A DNA stretch of 64,000 bases. It comes from Reichenbachiella faecimaris (lineage in GTDB: Bacteria > Bacteroidota > Bacteroidia > Cytophagales > Cyclobacteriaceae). The number at the start of each line of letters is the position of its first letter. The stretch's first letter is position 1. The notes beneath the pieces are model-generated. The model saw only the letters and a program-made list of their open reading frames with translations, did not search any database and was not told where the DNA came from. The translations under genes were made by a program, and so were the position numbers. Below are positions 27,185-35,463 of this stretch, piece by piece. Location of the stretch: assembly GCF_900176375.1 (NCBI RefSeq), contig NZ_FWYF01000004.1, positions 186,001 to 250,000 of the forward strand, read 5' to 3'.

Positions 27185-27555
27185 CTAATCATTTAGACAA
27201 GCTTATGCCCTTTTTCATGTTGTTTGATACAAGTGCGGAAAGCTGGTCGCAGTTAAAAAAAATACGGAATTGGCTTTTGAGACTTCAAATAGCCTTGGTT
27301 GTCATAGGTCAGTCGAACGGTTTAAATCATATCAAAATTCATTTCAAACTAGGTCAGGTTTTTGAAAATGAATTTTTCTCGTGTGCTGGTGCAAGTTTAA
27401 TTATAAAAGTCAATTTCTCAAAATATAGTTTTCGATCAACCTCTGCGCAACTTACGATTTAATAGCCTAGCTGTATCACTGAATCTCATTATTCATATTT
27501 ATAAGGTCGCTTTCGTGTAACACGATTTCAGGACGGGACAAGCACTTAAATAAGA
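27185..27555. other. Intergenic region upstream of the RHS operon
   Basis: About 370 bases lie between the first gene of the RHS locus and the terminator of tRNA-Cys. It should hold the RHS operon promoter, but no exact TAnnTTTG box was found on the minus strand. A plus-strand open frame at 27205-27462 shows no signal, motif or ribosome binding site and is not annotated. Confidence 0.4.
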
Positions 27556-27580
27556 AAGGGTTGCTCAATGAGCAACCCTT
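27556..27580. terminator. Terminator downstream of tRNA-Cys (bidirectional)
   Basis: AAGGGTTGCTC-AAT-GAGCAACCCTT is a perfect 11-bp stem with a 3-base loop. It has T-rich sequence on both sides, so it could work in either direction. It lies 8 bases past the 3' end of the minus-strand tRNA. Confidence 0.85.
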
Positions 27581-27588
27581 ATTTTTAG

Positions 27589-27659
27589 AGGTCCCGAGCG
27601 GATTCGAACCGCTGTACGAGCTTTTGCAGAGCTCTGCCTAGCCACTCGGCCACAGGACC
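27589..27659 (-). tRNA. tRNA-Cys (GCA)
   Basis: The minus strand folds as a 71-nt tRNA. The acceptor GGTCCTG pairs with CGGGACC (one G-U). The D arm is GCCGAGTGGCTAGGC. The anticodon stem is GAGCT/AGCTC with loop CTGCAAA, giving anticodon GCA. The T arm is AGCGG-TTCGAAT-CCGCT and the discriminator base is U, as usual for tRNA-Cys. CCA is not encoded. Confidence 0.97.
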
Positions 27660-27673
27660 ATTTTTTGGAGACA

Positions 27674-27704
27674 CAAAATTAGAATTAATTACATCCCCTG
27701 CAAA
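27674..27704 (-). promoter_or_regulatory. Promoter of tRNA-Cys
   Basis: On the minus strand TTTG (27704 to 27701), a 19-base spacer and TAATTTTG (27681 to 27674) match the Bacteroidota -33/-7 promoter consensus exactly. The tRNA 5' end is 15 bases further on. Confidence 0.72.
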
Positions 27705-27760
27705 CAATTTGGTATTTCTATTCGCTAAAAAAATGCTTTTTTCTTAACGCTAGGCACAAA

Positions 27761-27788
27761 AAAAAGGTACACCAAAGTGTACCTTTTT
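27761..27788 (-). terminator. Terminator of rpsA
   Basis: On the minus strand AAAAAGGTACAC-TTTG-GTGTACCTTTTT forms a perfect 12-bp stem continuing into a T run, 18 bases after the rpsA stop. Confidence 0.88.
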
Positions 27789-27805
27789 CAATTATATGTT
27801 TATAA

Positions 27806-29845
27806 TTAAGCTTCAGCTTCTTCAGAAGCATCATCTTTCTTATCCTCTTTTTTAGCAGTAGCTTTTTCCGCCTTTGGAGCAGCTTCCTTCTTAGGGGCAG
27901 CTTTCTTGGCAGCAGGCTTAGCTCCCGCTTCCATTTGCTCTTTCAATGCAGAAAGTGCAGCGATATCGCCCATTGTTGATTTCTCAGAATCAGCGTTCAC
28001 TTTATCCACTCCTTTGCTCTTAGCCGCAGACTTCTTCTTAGGAGCTGGCGCTTTTTCAACCACCTCGTCAGAATATGTTGCTACGTGAGATAGCGTGATC
28101 TTCTTGTCGTCTTTAGAGAAGTCAACCACTACCATGTCTAAGCTATCACCAACAGCAGGTTTAGAACCGTCTTCCTTCTTCATGTTCTTAGTAGAAGCAA
28201 ATCCTTCTAGACCATAAGGCAATTCAAGGATTGAACCTTTCTCTATGATGTTAGTCACCGTACACTTGTGAGAAGTTCCTCTAGCAAATACTGTTTCAAA
28301 AGTATCCCATGGATTTTCTTCCAACTGCTTGTGACCTAGTGCTAATCTTCTGTTGTCTACATCAAGCTCAAGTACTCTGACTTCTAGCTCTTCGTTTACA
28401 TTGATGAATTCAGAAGGGTGTTTCACTTTCTTAGTCCAAGACAAATCAGATACGTGAACCAAACCGTCGATACCTTCTTCTAGCTCAATGAACAAGCCAA
28501 AGTTTGTCAAGTTTCTCACGATTCCTTTGTGATCTGTGCCTACTGCGTATTTAGTCAATACGTCCTGCTTAGTCCATGGATCTTCGGTCAATTGTTTGAT
28601 ACCTAGAGACATTTTTCTCTCATCTCTGTCGATAGTTAATACCACAGCTTCTAGTTCATCACCAATTTTGATGAAATCCTGAGGATTTCTTAGGTGCTGA
28701 GACCATGACATTTCTGATACGTGGATCAAACCTTCTACGCCAGGCTGAATTTCTAAGAACGCGCCATAATCAGCCACATTCACAATCTTACCTTTTACTT
28801 TAGATCCGATTTCAACAGTTTTGTCTAGTGAATCCCATGGGTGCTCAGACAATTGCTTCATACCCAAAGAAATTCTCTTCTTGTCGTCGTCAAAATCAAG
28901 AACAACCACATTTACTTTCTCATCCAGATTCAATACTTCCTCTGGGTGATTAACTCTACCCCATGAGATATCGGTAATGTGAAGCAGACCATCTACACCT
29001 CCAAGATCGATGAATACACCGAAATTGGTCATGTTTTTGATCACTCCCTCTAGTACCTGACCTTTTTCAAGGTTCTCAAGGATTTGAGCTTTTTGTTTTT
29101 CGAGATCTTTCTCAATCAAGATTTTGTGAGAAACAACCACGTTATCGTTAGTGTAGTTGATTTTCACAACTTTCACTTCCATTTTCTTATCTACAAATAC
29201 ATCAAAGTCTCTGATAGGCTTCACATCGATCTGAGAACCTGGCAAGAACGCCTCTATTCCATAGATGTCTACGATCAAACCACCTTTGGTTCTTCTCTTC
29301 ACCATACCGTCGATCACCAAATCTTCGTCGGCAGACTTTTGGATTTTTTCCCATGCACCTACGATCTTGGCTTTCTTTCTAGAAAGAACCAACTGACCAT
29401 TGTTGTCTTCTTGCTCTTCGATATATACTTCTACAGTATCTCCAGGCTTAAGATCAGGTGTATCTCTGAATTCAGAGGCAGATACCAAACCATCAGATTT
29501 GAATCCGATATTCAAGATCACGTCTCTTGAAGTCATGCTTACTACCACACCTTCCACTACCTGCTTTTCTTCGATAGTGTTTAGGCTATCGCCATACATC
29601 GCCTCAAGTTCTTCCTTCTGCTTTTTGTTGTATCCGTCTCCGAAGCCTTTTGGCTGAACATTGTCCCAGTCAAATTCTTCTTCCTCTTCTACAACAGCAA
29701 CAGCTTTCGCAGGTGCTTTTGTTGTTTTCTTCTCAGCCTTAGGTGCTTCTTCTTTCACCTCTTCCACAGGAGCTGCAGTTTCTTCTACTACAGTTTCTTT
29801 TGCTACTTCAGTTGACTGATTTTCTAATTCTTCTTTGTTTTCCAT
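27806..29845 (-). CDS. rpsA: 30S ribosomal protein S1
   Basis: S1 binds mRNA on the 30S subunit and helps start translation. The 679-residue protein has an acidic, Ala-rich N-terminal extension (about 1-85), then a series of S1/OB-fold repeats, for example GVVVSMTSRDVILNIGFKSD, GVIKNMTNFGVFIDLGGVDG, GKIVNVADYGAFLEIQPGVE and GIVRNLTNFGLFIELEEGID. The C-terminal tail is Lys/Ala-rich (PAAKKAAPKKEAAPK). The N- and C-terminal extensions make it longer than the roughly 560 residues of E. coli S1, as is common in Bacteroidota. It is a single-gene transcript with its own terminator and an upstream promoter-like box. Confidence 0.97.
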   Translation of the reverse strand: MENKEELENQSTEVAKETVVEETAAPVEEVKEEAPKAEKKTTKAPAKAVAVVEEEEEFDWDNVQPKGFGDGYNKKQKEELEAMYGDSLNTIEEKQVVEGVVVSMTSRDVILNIGFKSDGLVSASEFRDTPDLKPGDTVEVYIEEQEDNNGQLVLSRKKAKIVGAWEKIQKSADEDLVIDGMVKRRTKGGLIVDIYGIEAFLPGSQIDVKPIRDFDVFVDKKMEVKVVKINYTNDNVVVSHKILIEKDLEKQKAQILENLEKGQVLEGVIKNMTNFGVFIDLGGVDGLLHITDISWGRVNHPEEVLNLDEKVNVVVLDFDDDKKRISLGMKQLSEHPWDSLDKTVEIGSKVKGKIVNVADYGAFLEIQPGVEGLIHVSEMSWSQHLRNPQDFIKIGDELEAVVLTIDRDERKMSLGIKQLTEDPWTKQDVLTKYAVGTDHKGIVRNLTNFGLFIELEEGIDGLVHVSDLSWTKKVKHPSEFINVNEELEVRVLELDVDNRRLALGHKQLEENPWDTFETVFARGTSHKCTVTNIIEKGSILELPYGLEGFASTKNMKKEDGSKPAVGDSLDMVVVDFSKDDKKITLSHVATYSDEVVEKAPAPKKKSAAKSKGVDKVNADSEKSTMGDIAALSALKEQMEAGAKPAAKKAAPKKEAAPKAEKATAKKEDKKDDASEEAEA

Positions 29846-29883
29846 TGTATTGTGAACCCATTAATTACAGCGTCATTCCGGGC

Positions 29884-29957
29884 TCGGGAGATGCGCCATT
29901 TTGTTTGTAATTATCCCGACCAGCAGGACCCATTCACTCGAATGGAGCGCAAAGATA
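29884..29957 (-). promoter_or_regulatory. rpsA promoter and leader with two inverted repeats
   Basis: On the minus strand TATCTTTG (29957 to 29950) matches the -7 consensus; the nearest TTG upstream is about 25 bases away, longer than usual. The leader of about 100 bases contains CCATTC/GAATGG (29930-29945, 4-base loop) and TCGGGA/TCCCGA (29884-29919). In E. coli, S1 represses its own mRNA through a structured leader. These hairpins could serve the same end, but this is inference. Confidence 0.42.
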
Positions 29958-30113
29958 GGTATTTTATTAATTTTTTTTAAAGCAAGAGTAATAAATATTA
30001 CTACAACCTCAATTGCAGATTTATTGAATACTGTCATTGAGTTGAAAAAAAAGAATTATCTATATTCACAGTTTTAAACCAATGGAATTAACATTCAAAT
30101 AAGAACAGCCAGT

Positions 30114-30506
30114 ATGAGTAGTTTTATGATTGCAGTTTTAGTACTCTTTTCAACCGTATTTATTGCCAGAATAATAAACGAGCGAGCATTAAAAACCCTT
30201 GACCCTGAAAAAAAAAGCAACTTAATTGACCTGTTCTCCAACTTCAGAATTTATTCATTTGGAGGAATGATCGTTTTCCTAGGGATATACTATTATATAA
30301 TTGCAAATCACCTTTTACCTTCTACTATTGCTTTTTCATTATACTTTTTGTGTGTAGCCATATTTCTTTTTTTCAGCGCCTATTTTAGCCGTAAAATTTT
30401 AGTAAAATCGAATTACCCTACGAGTTATATCAACTCATACTTAATTTCTACCGTTGTAAAATTTGCTGGTTTCTGTTCTTTTTTCTTTTTGTATATGAAT
30501 AGATAA
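30114..30506 (+). CDS. Small hypothetical integral membrane protein
   Basis: This 130-residue protein has four likely membrane helices (MIAVLVLFSTVFIARII, GGMIVFLGIYYYIIA, AFSLYFLCVAIFLFFSAYF, LISTVVKFAGFCSFFFLY). I recognise no family motif. It is encoded divergently from rpsA and 78 bases before the HMG-CoA lyase gene, so it may be co-transcribed with that gene. Function unknown. Confidence 0.65.
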   Translation: MSSFMIAVLVLFSTVFIARIINERALKTLDPEKKSNLIDLFSNFRIYSFGGMIVFLGIYYYIIANHLLPSTIAFSLYFLCVAIFLFFSAYFSRKILVKSNYPTSYINSYLISTVVKFAGFCSFFFLYMNR

Positions 30507-30584
30507 ATTGTCTTAGCCAAACACGTGATTTGTAATTATTATAATATTTGATTTAAAGCATTCTTAAAAACAACAAGAGCCTCC

Positions 30585-31436
30585 ATGAAGATAATCGAAT
30601 GCCCCCGAGACGCCATGCAAGGATTGCATGAATTTGTACCTACCGACTTAAAGGTGAAGTACATCAATGAATTACTCAAAGTGGGATTCGATACGATTGA
30701 TTTTGGGAGTTTTGTTTCTCCAAAAGCTATTCCTCAACTGAAAGACACAGCAGAAGTTTTAGCCAATCTGGATTTAGAACATACCAAATCTAAACTACTC
30801 GCAATCATAGCCAATACCCGCGGCGCACATGATGCCTGCGAACATGAACAAATCGATTACTTGGGATTTCCACTTTCGCTATCAGAAAGCTTTCAACAGC
30901 GAAATACCAACAAGAGCGTTGCAGAAGCTTTTGAGCAGGTAAATATCATACAGAATCTTTGTCATGATCATAACAAAACCTTAGTCACCTACCTGTCTAT
31001 GGGATTTGGGAATCCGTATGGAGATCCTTATGAGATGCCCTTTGTCTCTGAGTTTATTTCGAAATTGAAAGAAATGGATGTAAAAGTCATTTCTCTAGCT
31101 GATACTATTGGAATTTCGAATCCAGAGAATATCACAACACTTTTCAAAAGCATCACTGAAGAGTTTCGCAGCATAGAATTTGGCGTACATCTCCATTCGG
31201 ATTTAGATACTGCAGTAGAAAAAATAGACGCCGCCTATAAGGCTGGATGTAGAAGATTTGATGGCGCTATCAATGGATTTGGTGGGTGCCCTATGGCAGA
31301 AGACAAATTAGTCGGCAATATTGCTACCGAAACCATGCTGGCTTATTTCGATCAACACAATATAGAAGTAAACTATGATCACAAAGTATTTCAACATGCT
31401 TTGAATATGGCGCCAGAAGTTTTTTTGGGAAGGTGA
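30585..31436 (+). CDS. mvaB: Hydroxymethylglutaryl-CoA lyase
   Basis: This enzyme cleaves HMG-CoA to acetoacetate and acetyl-CoA at the end of leucine breakdown. The 283-residue TIM barrel has the N-terminal ECPRDAMQG with the catalytic Arg8-Asp9 pair, GFGNPYGDPY, the metal-binding HxH in VHLHSDLDTA, and the loop FGGCPMAEDKLVGN with the catalytic Cys. Length and motif order fit the HMGL family. The HLHSD version differs from the commoner HxHDT form but keeps both histidines. The gene stands alone, convergent with dprA. Confidence 0.9.
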   Translation: MKIIECPRDAMQGLHEFVPTDLKVKYINELLKVGFDTIDFGSFVSPKAIPQLKDTAEVLANLDLEHTKSKLLAIIANTRGAHDACEHEQIDYLGFPLSLSESFQQRNTNKSVAEAFEQVNIIQNLCHDHNKTLVTYLSMGFGNPYGDPYEMPFVSEFISKLKEMDVKVISLADTIGISNPENITTLFKSITEEFRSIEFGVHLHSDLDTAVEKIDAAYKAGCRRFDGAINGFGGCPMAEDKLVGNIATETMLAYFDQHNIEVNYDHKVFQHALNMAPEVFLGR

Positions 31437-31500
31437 AAATTCAATATTTGAAATTAGAAATTTCCGAAATTAATAAATCCAAACTCTTCTATATCATTCC

Positions 31501-32607
31501 CTATACCTTCATGTATCTCTTCCCTGGGAGTGACTTGATCAACCCATCAAACTCAAGTGTCAATAAGTAACTCACTGCTTCATGGACACTGATTTGAGTT
31601 TTCCAGCTGAGTTCGTCCAAATGCAATCCAGCTTTGAATTCATCAAGCATTGCCATGATTTTTTGTTCTGGCTCACCATAGGTGCTTAGATCAATTACTT
31701 GCTTTTTAGATTTTACCTCTCCTTTTTTCCATCCAAGCAGGTATTCCAAATCTTTTACCCCTGTATAAATATTTGCCTTTTGGGCACGTATCAATGCATT
31801 ACATCCTTCTGAATACTGATGCTCAAGATCACCTGGAACGGCAAACACTTCTCTATTGTAGGAATATGCAATATTTGCAGTAATTAACGCTCCTCCTTTC
31901 TGCGCTGCTTCTACTACAATCAGCGCCTCGGACATGCCCGCAATGATTCTGTTTCTTGAAGGAAAATTATGCGCTTCCGGTTTAGTCCCTGGAGGATATT
32001 CACTAATCCAACCTCCCCCGTTTTCGAGCATTTCCAATGCGGACTTTTTGTGAACGGCAGGGTAAATTTTATCCAATCCACCCGCTAGAACTGCCACAGT
32101 AGATAAGTTGTTTTTGAGCGCTGCTCTGTGAGCAGTGATGTCAATGCCATAGGCTAAGCCACTTACCACAATCGCGTCATGCGCCACTAACTCCTCTACT
32201 ATTTTCTCAGTGATTTGTTTGCCATAATTAGTCGCATTTCGTGTACCTACTATTCCTACCATTTTGGTATTTAGAAACGATGATTTTCCTTTGGTGTAAA
32301 TCAATAATGGAGCATCATTAACGGTTTTTAATCTCTCAGGAAAGTCGGGATGGAAATAAGGAACGACGGACACGTTCTGCCTTTCACAATTCAGAATAGA
32401 ATCCTCTGCTTGTTTGATAAAACTAGCTGAAGTCAAAGCCTTTATCGTCTTATCTCCTATATTGGGAATCTTGAGTAAAGCACCCTTTTTCTCTTTAAAG
32501 ATAGCTGAAGCTGAGCCACAGTAGCTGATCAATTGTTTAGCCAAAACATCTCCAATGCCAGGCGTAAGTTTCAACGCCAACACATAGCTGTTTTCATCTT
32601 CATTCAT
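31501..32607 (-). CDS. dprA: DNA-processing protein DprA
   Basis: DprA loads RecA onto incoming single-stranded DNA during natural transformation. The 368-residue protein has an N-terminal helix-hairpin-helix region (LTPGIGDVLAKQLISYCG, IPNIGDKTIKAL). The Rossmann-like DprA core carries MVGIVGTRNATNYGK, VVSGLAYGIDITAHRAAL, NFPSRNRIIAGMSEALIVVE and KGGALITA, and a C-terminal winged-helix-like domain follows (about 300-368). It is the third gene of a minus-strand run capA-like, merR, dprA, with a 39-base gap after merR. Confidence 0.95.
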   Translation of the reverse strand: MNEDENSYVLALKLTPGIGDVLAKQLISYCGSASAIFKEKKGALLKIPNIGDKTIKALTSASFIKQAEDSILNCERQNVSVVPYFHPDFPERLKTVNDAPLLIYTKGKSSFLNTKMVGIVGTRNATNYGKQITEKIVEELVAHDAIVVSGLAYGIDITAHRAALKNNLSTVAVLAGGLDKIYPAVHKKSALEMLENGGGWISEYPPGTKPEAHNFPSRNRIIAGMSEALIVVEAAQKGGALITANIAYSYNREVFAVPGDLEHQYSEGCNALIRAQKANIYTGVKDLEYLLGWKKGEVKSKKQVIDLSTYGEPEQKIMAMLDEFKAGLHLDELSWKTQISVHEAVSYLLTLEFDGLIKSLPGKRYMKV

Positions 32608-32646
32608 AGAATGAAAGAAATTAAAAATTCAACAAAATTTAGCTAA

Positions 32647-32991
32647 CTAACTTCTCTGAATGCTGTCGCGAAGTTCGGTAAGAAATCCGCGAATATTTTT
32701 AAGTGATTGAATCATGTCAATCTTCTCCATGGCTGCGTTTGCATCATTTTTGATGAAATCCCTAGCTCCATGAAGGGTGTACCCTTTCTCTTTTACCAGA
32801 TGATAAATCATCTTTATCTTCTTAATATCCTCTGGTGTAAACTGCCTGTTTCCTTTGCGATTTTTCTTAGGATTAATAATATCAAACTCCGTCTCCCAAA
32901 AGCGGATGAGTGAAGTAGCTACACCCAAATCATCGGCTACTTCGCCAATGGTGTAATATCTTTTCGTTATTTCCTTTTCTTTGTACGGCAC
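32647..32991 (-). CDS. MerR-family transcriptional regulator, GTG start
   Basis: The 114-residue protein starts with a MerR-type winged helix-turn-helix (YYTIGEVADDLGVATSLIRFWETEF, shortened: TIGEVADDLG and SLIRFWE), then NPKKNRKGNRQFTPEDI and a helical dimerisation tail. I choose GTG at 32991. Close Bacteroidota homologues begin MPYKEKEI, which matches the sequence from this codon, and it lies 4 bases after the capA-like stop. An ATG at 33033 would add 14 residues that are only read-through of the upstream gene in another frame. No effector-binding domain or cysteine signature is seen, so the ligand is unknown. Confidence 0.85.
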   Translation of the reverse strand: MPYKEKEITKRYYTIGEVADDLGVATSLIRFWETEFDIINPKKNRKGNRQFTPEDIKKIKMIYHLVKEKGYTLHGARDFIKNDANAAMEKIDMIQSLKNIRGFLTELRDSIQRS

Positions 32992-32995
32992 AGTT

Positions 32996-34183
32996 CTAGC
33001 GGTTAAGATAGGTAATAAAACCTGAATCGTCAATCAATAAATTACTTTCAGGGAAATCTTTTTTTGTCAGCTCCCTGATCACTGAAATCACTCGTTTTTT
33101 AGGATCAATTTTAGGGCCACCAGCACCTGGCTGATAGATCGGAATGAGCTGACCTCGAAGAAATTTGCCTTCTGCGTTTGTCTCAATTTTCACAATAGGT
33201 GCAAGGCCATTGACACCCCTAAGATTAAATCGACCATAAGTGCAAAAATTACCCATACTGTAGGTTATAAATCGTTCATTATACACTTCTATTGCTCTGG
33301 ATACATGGGGGCCATGTCCAAATATCACATCAGCTCCATGATCTATCATCAAGTGCGCAAACTCATATACATTGCCTCTGTTTTCACCATAAAATAGCTC
33401 CGTTTTTCTGGTCACATGCTCGTGTTTGGAACCCTCTGCCCCAGCGTGAAAAGAAACAACCACGACATCCACCAAAGAATCTAATCGTTCTACTAACTCA
33501 ATGGCTCTTTCTTTATTATGAATACTAACTGTCCCCTTATTCGGAGAAAATGCCACCATACCATATTTCATACCATCAACCATAAACATGGTCGTAGGTG
33601 CCGTCAGCAATCCTGCATAATTGACACCTAAAGAATCTAATGCTTTCATGGTATGGTCTCGACCAGGCTGACCAAAATCACCTGCGTGATTATTCGCCAA
33701 ACTCACCACATCAAACCCAGCATCTACCAGATTAGCCAAATAAGATTCTGGTGAACGAAACAAATAACAAATCTTAGGATTCTTGCATGTTTTCTGATCT
33801 CCACCATCATTGAGTATAACTCCTTCTAAATTTCCAAATGTGACGTCTGCTTGTCTAAGGGTATCTGAAACTTCTACCCACAGGTCTTTCCCGTCATTTC
33901 CTGGCAGATAATTTTTTGATGGAAAATTAGTTCCCATCATGATGTCTCCTACTCCTATTAAAGTAAGTGTGTCTTTGATTACTCTAGACAAGCCTATCTC
34001 TACTTCTTCATCTAAGGTGTATAAAGTGTCCATCTCCTCTGTTATCCAAAACTGAGGCTTCAATAAGCTAGAGTCAACAGCTATCTGCTCCGTCTCATCT
34101 GGCAGTGTAGGGACTACCTTTTGAGTCTTACAAGCCATTAAGAGCGAGGAAGCAATTAGTACATAGAGCAAACTTCTAACCAT
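32996..34183 (-). CDS. CapA-family metallophosphatase-like lipoprotein
   Basis: This 395-residue lipoprotein (MVRSLLYVLIASSLLMAC, lipobox Cys18) belongs to the CapA/PgsA poly-gamma-glutamate capsule-synthesis family, a calcineurin-like phosphoesterase fold. Diagnostic motifs are GVGDIMMGTNF, FGNLEGVILNDGG, VVSLANNHAGDFG, VSFHAGAE and VIFGHGPHVSRAIE. Capsule synthesis itself is not indicated, since no PgsB/C partners are near. Many members act in cell-envelope processes of unknown chemistry. It is the first gene of the run with merR and dprA. Confidence 0.88.
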   Translation of the reverse strand: MVRSLLYVLIASSLLMACKTQKVVPTLPDETEQIAVDSSLLKPQFWITEEMDTLYTLDEEVEIGLSRVIKDTLTLIGVGDIMMGTNFPSKNYLPGNDGKDLWVEVSDTLRQADVTFGNLEGVILNDGGDQKTCKNPKICYLFRSPESYLANLVDAGFDVVSLANNHAGDFGQPGRDHTMKALDSLGVNYAGLLTAPTTMFMVDGMKYGMVAFSPNKGTVSIHNKERAIELVERLDSLVDVVVVSFHAGAEGSKHEHVTRKTELFYGENRGNVYEFAHLMIDHGADVIFGHGPHVSRAIEVYNERFITYSMGNFCTYGRFNLRGVNGLAPIVKIETNAEGKFLRGQLIPIYQPGAGGPKIDPKKRVISVIRELTKKDFPESNLLIDDSGFITYLNR

Positions 34184-34264
34184 CTTCCAAAATTAGATTT
34201 GCTTCGTGAATTCTTTACCACAGATGGATTAGAAGTTTTCCACAATACACCCACAGACACAAAA

Positions 34265-34290
34265 AAACCCTGATTTGTCAGTCAGGGTTT
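34265..34290 (-). terminator. Terminator of the M23 peptidase gene
   Basis: On the minus strand AAACCCTGA-CTGACAAA-TCAGGGTTT makes a 9-bp stem followed by a run of T, 29 bases after the stop codon at 34320. Confidence 0.85.
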
Positions 34291-34319
34291 GAATTCTTTG
34301 TTTCATTAATTCATTAATA

Positions 34320-35303
34320 TCAAAAATCTCCCAATGCCTGATTTTCAATCGAAGCTAACCTCAATATCTCTTCATACTCTGTAGGATTCAAATCCTGATG
34401 GAAATAATGGACTGGGTTAATCTTTTTATTGTCTTTATGAACTTCATAATGCAAATGAGGAGCCGTAGATCGTCCCGAGTTACCTACGTAGCCAATACAT
34501 TCACCTCTCTTTACTTTTTGTCCCTTTTTCACGTTGAACATCTCCATGTGGGCATACTTAGTTACATAACCATAACCATGATCTATTTCTACCTGACGAC
34601 CATAACCACCTAAACTCGTATGAACTCGCTTCACCTCCCCATCTCCTGTCGCATAAATGGGAGTGCCTTTGGGTGCAGAAAAATCAATACCTGGATGCAA
34701 CTTCATCACTTTTAGAATCGGGTGCATTCTCATTCCATAGCCAGAAGACAACCTTTTCAATTCATCATTAGACACAGGCTGAATGGCAGGGATTCCCGCA
34801 AAGAAATTCTCCTTGTTTGCTGCCATATCCAACAACTCATCATAAGATTTGGTCTGGATGTACATTTGCTTCTTCAGCTTATCCAAGGTCTGATGCAAAT
34901 CAATGACTAAATCTTCTCTCTCTAGATTTTTGCTCGTAATCTCTCGATAGCGATTCACTCCCCCCACACCTGCGTCTCTAATAGATGCTGGGATTGGCTC
35001 GGCTTCAAAAATTACTCTATAGACGTTATCATCACGCTCCTGAAGGGATGCTAGCATATCAGATGCCTCTATCAATTCGCTTTGTAATAACTCATAGTAA
35101 TACTTTAATTCTTCATTTTCCTTTTCCAATCTGGCCTCGACAGGAGATTGAAAATAAAGGTTATAAGTATAAAATATACCTACAGCCAAAATCAATGAAA
35201 ATGAAAGAAATCCTAGAGAATTAAGAACAATGTCCCAAGTAGAAACTTTTACACGTTCGTACTTACAAGATTCGGTATCGTAATAGTATTTTATTCTAGC
35301 CAT
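34320..35303 (-). CDS. M23-family peptidoglycan endopeptidase, membrane-anchored
   Basis: This 327-residue cell-wall hydrolase has a short cytoplasmic start and one membrane helix (LGFLSFSLILAVGIFYTYNL, about 30-50). A periplasmic coiled coil follows (about 55-165), then a LytM/M23 domain with GMRMHPILKVMKLHPGIDFS, YGRQVEIDHGYGYVTKYAHM and HLHYEVHKDNKKINP. The zinc ligands H and D of HPGID and the HLH motif are present, so it should be active rather than an EnvC-like activator. This arrangement is common in Bacteroidota. It is monocistronic, diverges from alaS, and likely trims cross-links during growth or division. Confidence 0.92.
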   Translation of the reverse strand: MARIKYYYDTESCKYERVKVSTWDIVLNSLGFLSFSLILAVGIFYTYNLYFQSPVEARLEKENEELKYYYELLQSELIEASDMLASLQERDDNVYRVIFEAEPIPASIRDAGVGGVNRYREITSKNLEREDLVIDLHQTLDKLKKQMYIQTKSYDELLDMAANKENFFAGIPAIQPVSNDELKRLSSGYGMRMHPILKVMKLHPGIDFSAPKGTPIYATGDGEVKRVHTSLGGYGRQVEIDHGYGYVTKYAHMEMFNVKKGQKVKRGECIGYVGNSGRSTAPHLHYEVHKDNKKINPVHYFHQDLNPTEYEEILRLASIENQALGDF

Positions 35304-35320
35304 ATTAAATCAGAATATCC

Positions 35321-35328
35321 TAACTTTG
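35321..35328 (+). promoter_or_regulatory. Candidate -7 box for alaS
   Basis: TAACTTTG matches TAnnTTTG on the plus strand. No clear TTG lies 19-21 bases upstream, and the leader to alaS would be about 130 bases, so support is weak. Confidence 0.28.
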
Positions 35329-35463
35329 TGCTTCGTTTTTCGGGTGGTCGCTAATATTTCTATTTTTACGGCTTGTTAGCATTACAAATCTGCTCGCAAT
35401 TTAATACAAATTTTTAAATAACAAATAAATTCAATTGCAAACAGTTGAATATCAATAGATTAG

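Noticed and set aside
27205-27462. Plus-strand 85-residue frame upstream of the RHS operon
   Set aside because: No domain, signal peptide or start signal; the sequence is AT-rich intergenic and the frame lies opposite the expected RHS promoter.
31450-31464. GAAATT-AGA-AATTTC dyad between mvaB and dprA as a terminator
   Set aside because: The stem is made almost only of A-T pairs and is too weak to call.
34188-34195. TAATTTTG on the minus strand directly before the capA-like start
   Set aside because: It would place the transcript start at the start codon itself and has no TTG at the right distance, so it is probably chance.
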